This document shows, in pieces, positions 22,083 to 25,322 of a stretch of DNA of 25,322 nucleotides. A program made the position numbers and the translations under genes. Location: NCBI GenBank assembly GCA_049366815.1, contig JBMNCO010000216.1, positions 1 through 25,322 of the forward strand, written 5' to 3'. Origin of the DNA: CAYNYM01 sp049366815. Its GTDB lineage: Bacteria > Desulfobacterota > DSM-4660 > Desulfatiglandales > HGW-15. Positions within the stretch are counted from its first letter, which is position 1; each line of letters opens with the position of its first letter. Under the pieces are notes generated by a model. It saw nothing but the letters and a program-made list of their open reading frames with translations, had not been told where the DNA came from and did no database searches.

Positions 22083-23414
22083 TCAGCTCCAGGGAAAAGG
22101 GCTGCAGGACTCCGGGAGGAGTTCTCCCTTTTCATAGCGGTCAAATCGAAAAGGATCCAACAGGGCCTGTTTTTCTCCCATGATTTCCTTGGCCACCAGC
22201 TTTCCCACACCAATCATCTTGAAGCCGTGACTGGAGTCTGCAATGATATAGCAGTTCTGCCTCATCACATCGAAAATGGGAAAGTTGTCCGGGCTGAAGG
22301 CCCCCAGCCCCCCGGAGGGTTCTTTTCGATAGCGGTGAAATTTATCTTTGTAGCGTCTCTGACAATGTGCCAGTGCGGATGTCCACATGTGCGCGAATTC
22401 AGGGCCGACCACGAAATCCGGCGAATCAATGCCATAAGGGTCCACATCCACTTTTTCCTTGTCCACAAGATCCGGCGTGGCCCCCCCCTGAATACCCCTG
22501 AAATGGGCATCCGGCTTATAGTAGATTCCCCACTCTTCATTCGTAATCAGTGAGCCGTCTTCACTTGAATAGAGGGGTGCATCGGAGTCCACATGGATGA
22601 CGGGGGGCATCTTCCCGCTGTTGTCATATCCGTATTTTGGATCCACGCCCAGGGTCCCCTCCTGTAGAGACCAGTAGGTCCACATCTTCAGATCAGATCG
22701 TACCTTGCCCTCTGCATCCCTGACGTCAATACGGCCGGGTAGTTCCAGCATCTCCCAGAAGCCGTTGATCCAGGGTCCGGCCCCGATCACCACATAGTCA
22801 CAGGTGATCGTCCCCCTGGACGTTTCCACTGCGGTCACGGAACGGTTGAAAGGCAGGCCCGTGACCTGGACCCCGGTGAGGATCCGGACGCCCTCGGCCT
22901 CGGCCTTATCGGCCAGCCGGTAAAGTGCCCGGGTGTTATGGGCGTAGCCCCCGCGTTTTTCATGGAGAATAGAGGTCGTTTTTTTCGCCTGCCAGTCTTC
23001 GAATATGTTTTCACGCATATATTTCAGGCAATCCTTTTCGCCTTCGATAAATTCGGACTCATAGGCGATATCCTTCTGCCGCGCATAAATCTCAGCCACC
23101 CCCTGGTGCATACTCTCCGGTGAAATCTGCATGTACCCGACCGGAAGATAACCATACCCTTCGGCATCCTCCTCCCACAAATCCACACTGTGGGCGATCA
23201 ATTCCTGCATGGCCGCCTGGTAATAGTTGTTGCGGATCACACCGCAGGCAATTCCGGAGGCGCCCGCCCCGATTGCGGTTTTATCAATGACCAGGATATC
23301 CTGACCGGAGCCCCTGCCCCGACGCTTCAACTCCCCGGCGAGGTAGTAGGCCGTACTCAGACCATGGATACCCGAACCGATGATGACAAACTTGCAGTGG
23401 GTTGGAAAAGCCAT
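22083..23414 (-). CDS. DAO-family FAD-dependent oxidoreductase (sarcosine oxidase beta-like)
   Basis: A 443-residue flavoprotein expected to oxidise an amine or amino acid. The N-terminal FAD-binding Rossmann motif is FVIIGSGIHGLSTAYYLAGE (G13-x-G15-x2-G18). It is followed by ILVIDKTAIGAGASGIACGVIRNNYY, the second FAD strand VVIGAGPWINGF, and a C-terminal FAD motif (FSPDNFPIFDV ... DSSHGFKMIGVGKLVA). About 100 residues between roughly 230 and 330, with many aromatic and acidic residues, form the substrate cap and do not match any specific enzyme I know. I chose the ATG at 23414 because AAGGAG lies 7 nt upstream; the in-frame ATG at 23432 would place that site inside the gene. It follows the asparagine-synthetase-like gene by 85 nt, probably in one operon. 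Confidence 0.87.
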   Translation of the reverse strand: MAFPTHCKFVIIGSGIHGLSTAYYLAGELKRRGRGSGQDILVIDKTAIGAGASGIACGVIRNNYYQAAMQELIAHSVDLWEEDAEGYGYLPVGYMQISPESMHQGVAEIYARQKDIAYESEFIEGEKDCLKYMRENIFEDWQAKKTTSILHEKRGGYAHNTRALYRLADKAEAEGVRILTGVQVTGLPFNRSVTAVETSRGTITCDYVVIGAGPWINGFWEMLELPGRIDVRDAEGKVRSDLKMWTYWSLQEGTLGVDPKYGYDNSGKMPPVIHVDSDAPLYSSEDGSLITNEEWGIYYKPDAHFRGIQGGATPDLVDKEKVDVDPYGIDSPDFVVGPEFAHMWTSALAHCQRRYKDKFHRYRKEPSGGLGAFSPDNFPIFDVMRQNCYIIADSSHGFKMIGVGKLVAKEIMGEKQALLDPFRFDRYEKGELLPESCSPFPWS

Positions 23415-23499
23415 GATAGCACTCCTTTTCAATCGCGATGTTTACCGCGAAGGCCCCAAGCGTTCTGCTGCCAATGTTCCTTGCCTTTGGCCTAAAGCC

Positions 23500-24981
23500 C
23501 TATTTAAAGGGGTCCCACCTGACGGTCTGCTGCTCGTAGGAAGGCGGGAAAAACTGCAAGAACGCGTCATAGTAATAAAGTTCCTTAAAGGACGCAAACG
23601 GCAGGCCGTATGCCGCCTTGGGCCGGTGTTTCAACTCCTCGGGATCGATGATCTGGGAAATGAGATCGTCCATGACGTCGTCCATGCCGGTCCCCATGGC
23701 AAAACGGAGCTTTTCGCGATTGGCGATCCTTTCCGGGAGCATATCCCGAAATGCCTCCCGCAGGATGTATTTTTCTGTCTGTTTTTCTCCGTATATCTTC
23801 CATGCCATGGGAATCTTCTTGCTGAAGGCCACGACCCTTGTGTCAAGAAACGGCGTCTTGTAAATCACGGCATTGGCCATCCAGGCTCGATCCAGACGCC
23901 TCAGGGCCGTGTTGTAGGCAATATCCAGAAGTTTTTGGGCCAGACGATCTCTTTGTTCGTTGCTCTTCACCTTCGGGTTCTTAAGGACCATCCGGTACCC
24001 GCCGAACAATTCGTCGGCACCCTCGCCGACCAGCACCGCGTTCGAGTACTCCTTCACATTCCTGGACACAAAGTAGTTGGAAAGGATCCCGGATATGCAG
24101 TCTTCGTCGAAGCTCTCCAGATACCAAACCGCTTCAGGCAAAAACCCGACGATATCCTCCTCCGTGATTTCATAGATGTGGTGTTCCAAACCTAGAAAAT
24201 CGGCCATGAGCTTTGCATTCTCCAGGTCCGGGCCGGGGGCCTGCTTTACCGTACCGGTGAAGAGGAGGAGGTTTGGATTGAACTCCTTTGCAATGGCCGC
24301 GATGATGGAGCTGTCGAGCCCTCCGCTCATGGCTAGTGCATTGACGTCATCCATGCGCCGCCGCACCGCATCAATAAGCAACTCTCTCAGGATCTCGGCC
24401 CCCTCTTTGAGGTCCGCCGGTTCCGGCACATCCGGTGAAAAGGCTTCGAAAGGCTGCAGGCCCTTCTTTGAGCTGAAAATGTGGCCCGGAGGCAGTTCGT
24501 GTATGTCGAACTGCACGTGGTCTTTGAGGCCCTTCATCTCCGTACTGAAATAAAAGATGCTGTTGTTTCTGCCGAAGAAAAGGGGCCTTGCCCCTACATG
24601 ATCCCTGGCCAGGATGACCTCGTCGTCCTTTTCCACAATGGCGCAGGAAAAGCTCCCGTCCAGGTGCTTGAAGCAATCCTTTTCGTGTTTTTCGTACATC
24701 TCTCTAAAGAGATCTATGTCCCTTTGATTGCCGGACCTTTCGTTGAAGAGACGGCCGTCAAACAGGATGTAGGGTGGATCTTCAAGAGAGGTGCAATAGG
24801 TCCGATCAGGGGCGACATTGATCTCATTGGCTCCCAAGGCGCCTCTGTCATCGGTGAGTGAGCGGATGATCGTATTGTCGGGTCCGCGATGCCTCATTGC
24901 CCGCAGCATACCCCACATCTGCTTGGCACCGTTAAAACTGATCTTTCCGTGTTGCGATATGATCCCTGCCAGACTTGCCAT
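23500..24981 (-). CDS. Asparagine synthetase-like ATP-dependent amide ligase lacking the glutaminase cysteine
   Basis: A 493-residue AsnB-like protein. Residues 1 to about 190 are a class II glutaminase-type domain (RHRGPDN 30-36, ARDHVGARPLFF, LPPGH). However, the N-terminus reads MASLAGIIS where active enzymes read MCGI..., so the catalytic Cys2 is replaced by Ala. The usual NGEIYN is DGRLFN. The C-terminal synthetase domain is well kept: the ATP pyrophosphatase loop SGGLDSS (219-225), GEGADELFGGY (319-329) and RLDRAWMAN ... PFLD (377-380), although the Glu usual before PFLD is Ile. GGAG lies 6 nt before the ATG, so the start is firm. It may use free ammonia, or form another amide or lactam as in beta-lactam synthetases, which also lack this cysteine. 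Co-transcribed with an FAD oxidoreductase. Confidence 0.87.
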   Translation of the reverse strand: MASLAGIISQHGKISFNGAKQMWGMLRAMRHRGPDNTIIRSLTDDRGALGANEINVAPDRTYCTSLEDPPYILFDGRLFNERSGNQRDIDLFREMYEKHEKDCFKHLDGSFSCAIVEKDDEVILARDHVGARPLFFGRNNSIFYFSTEMKGLKDHVQFDIHELPPGHIFSSKKGLQPFEAFSPDVPEPADLKEGAEILRELLIDAVRRRMDDVNALAMSGGLDSSIIAAIAKEFNPNLLLFTGTVKQAPGPDLENAKLMADFLGLEHHIYEITEEDIVGFLPEAVWYLESFDEDCISGILSNYFVSRNVKEYSNAVLVGEGADELFGGYRMVLKNPKVKSNEQRDRLAQKLLDIAYNTALRRLDRAWMANAVIYKTPFLDTRVVAFSKKIPMAWKIYGEKQTEKYILREAFRDMLPERIANREKLRFAMGTGMDDVMDDLISQIIDPEELKHRPKAAYGLPFASFKELYYYDAFLQFFPPSYEQQTVRWDPFK

Positions 24982-25322
24982 GTCTCTCTCCTTTTGACCT
25001 CCTTGTGATATCTTTCCTTTTTAAAAAGTGTGACTGATCAATATGCCTTGACTATGGGCCGCCTCCCGGTGATGCAGCACGGGTTACCAGACAGGCCATA
25101 CCTCTGAAAAGGGCTGTTTGAAATGATCCTGCGATCCGCGGACACCCTGTCGTTCTCGAAGTTGGTTCCGTTTTTTTATCCGGAGATTATCTTCAAGCCA
25201 TATCATTTCAATAGCACTTTTTACAACTGAAATTATCTGAACAGAACCTGTATGTCAAGGAATATTATTTTCTTCTTGTTTATGTGGTTCGAAAGGTGAG
25301 GAAGAGGCCTGAAGGGGCCGAC
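24982..25322. other. Upstream region of the synthetase gene, no gene seen
   Basis: No coding sequence is supported in these 341 nt. Reading the - strand it holds a possible promoter (25230-25258), a predicted untranslated leader of about 240 nt, and two purine-rich stretches just before the synthetase start. These are AAGGAGGTC and then AAGGAGAGAGAC, of which the second is at the right spacing for the ATG. I recognise no riboswitch. Confidence 0.5.
25230..25258 (-). promoter_or_regulatory. Possible promoter of the synthetase-oxidoreductase operon
   Basis: On the - strand TTGACA (+ strand 25253-25258) is followed by TAATTT at 17 nt (25230-25235) or by GATAAT at 15 nt (25232-25237). The -35 is perfect but the -10 is weak or badly spaced, and it is about 250 nt from the start codon. 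Confidence 0.35.

Overview
The window looks like chromosomal DNA of an anaerobic deltaproteobacterium (Desulfobacterota). This is inferred from gene content: a PilM/PilN-like GspL, a DUF2333 protein beside hypA and hypB, a CoA ligase with Zn-type cysteines, an HDOD kinase and tandem Fur proteins. No rRNA, tRNA, CRISPR array or intact transposase is visible.

Layout. (1) 113-5096, + strand: seven tightly overlapping type II secretion genes, gspG-H-I-J-K-L-M. The end of a mobile repeat (1-56) lies just upstream. (2) 5097-5593: AT-rich non-coding region with a good sigma70-type promoter. It precedes two signalling genes (5594-9796), an HDOD-GAF-histidine kinase and a REC-PAS-kinase-REC hybrid, closed by a bidirectional terminator at 9840-9876. 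(3) 9998-12486, - strand: an IclR regulator, a phenylacetate-CoA-ligase-like enzyme and an unrecognised 59-residue protein. The IclR promoter carries a palindrome over its start point. (4) 12647-14850, + strand: an 11-codon leader ORF, a DUF2333 membrane protein, hypA and hypB (nickel insertion into NiFe hydrogenase). (5) 14881-16236, - strand: fur followed by a Fur-FeoA fusion, with a promoter/operator upstream and a terminator downstream. (6) 16438-20837, + strand: an SbcD/YhaO-like phosphoesterase and a YhaN-like SMC-type ATPase, overlapping at a TTG start. (7) 20952-21389, - strand: an unrecognised protein built of two 70-residue cysteine-containing repeats. (8) 21429-21673: a 245-bp palindromic, transposase-less element with 8-bp flanking direct repeats. 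The window start carries the end of a second copy. (9) 22083-24981, - strand: an asparagine-synthetase-like enzyme lacking the glutaminase cysteine, followed by a DAO-family FAD oxidoreductase.

Most of this is ordinary housekeeping and accessory content. The most unusual items are the Cys2-less synthetase with its FAD partner, the 70-residue duplicated cysteine protein, the Fur-FeoA fusion, the MITE-like element, and the leader ORF before the DUF2333 gene. No single system here can be called new from sequence reading alone.
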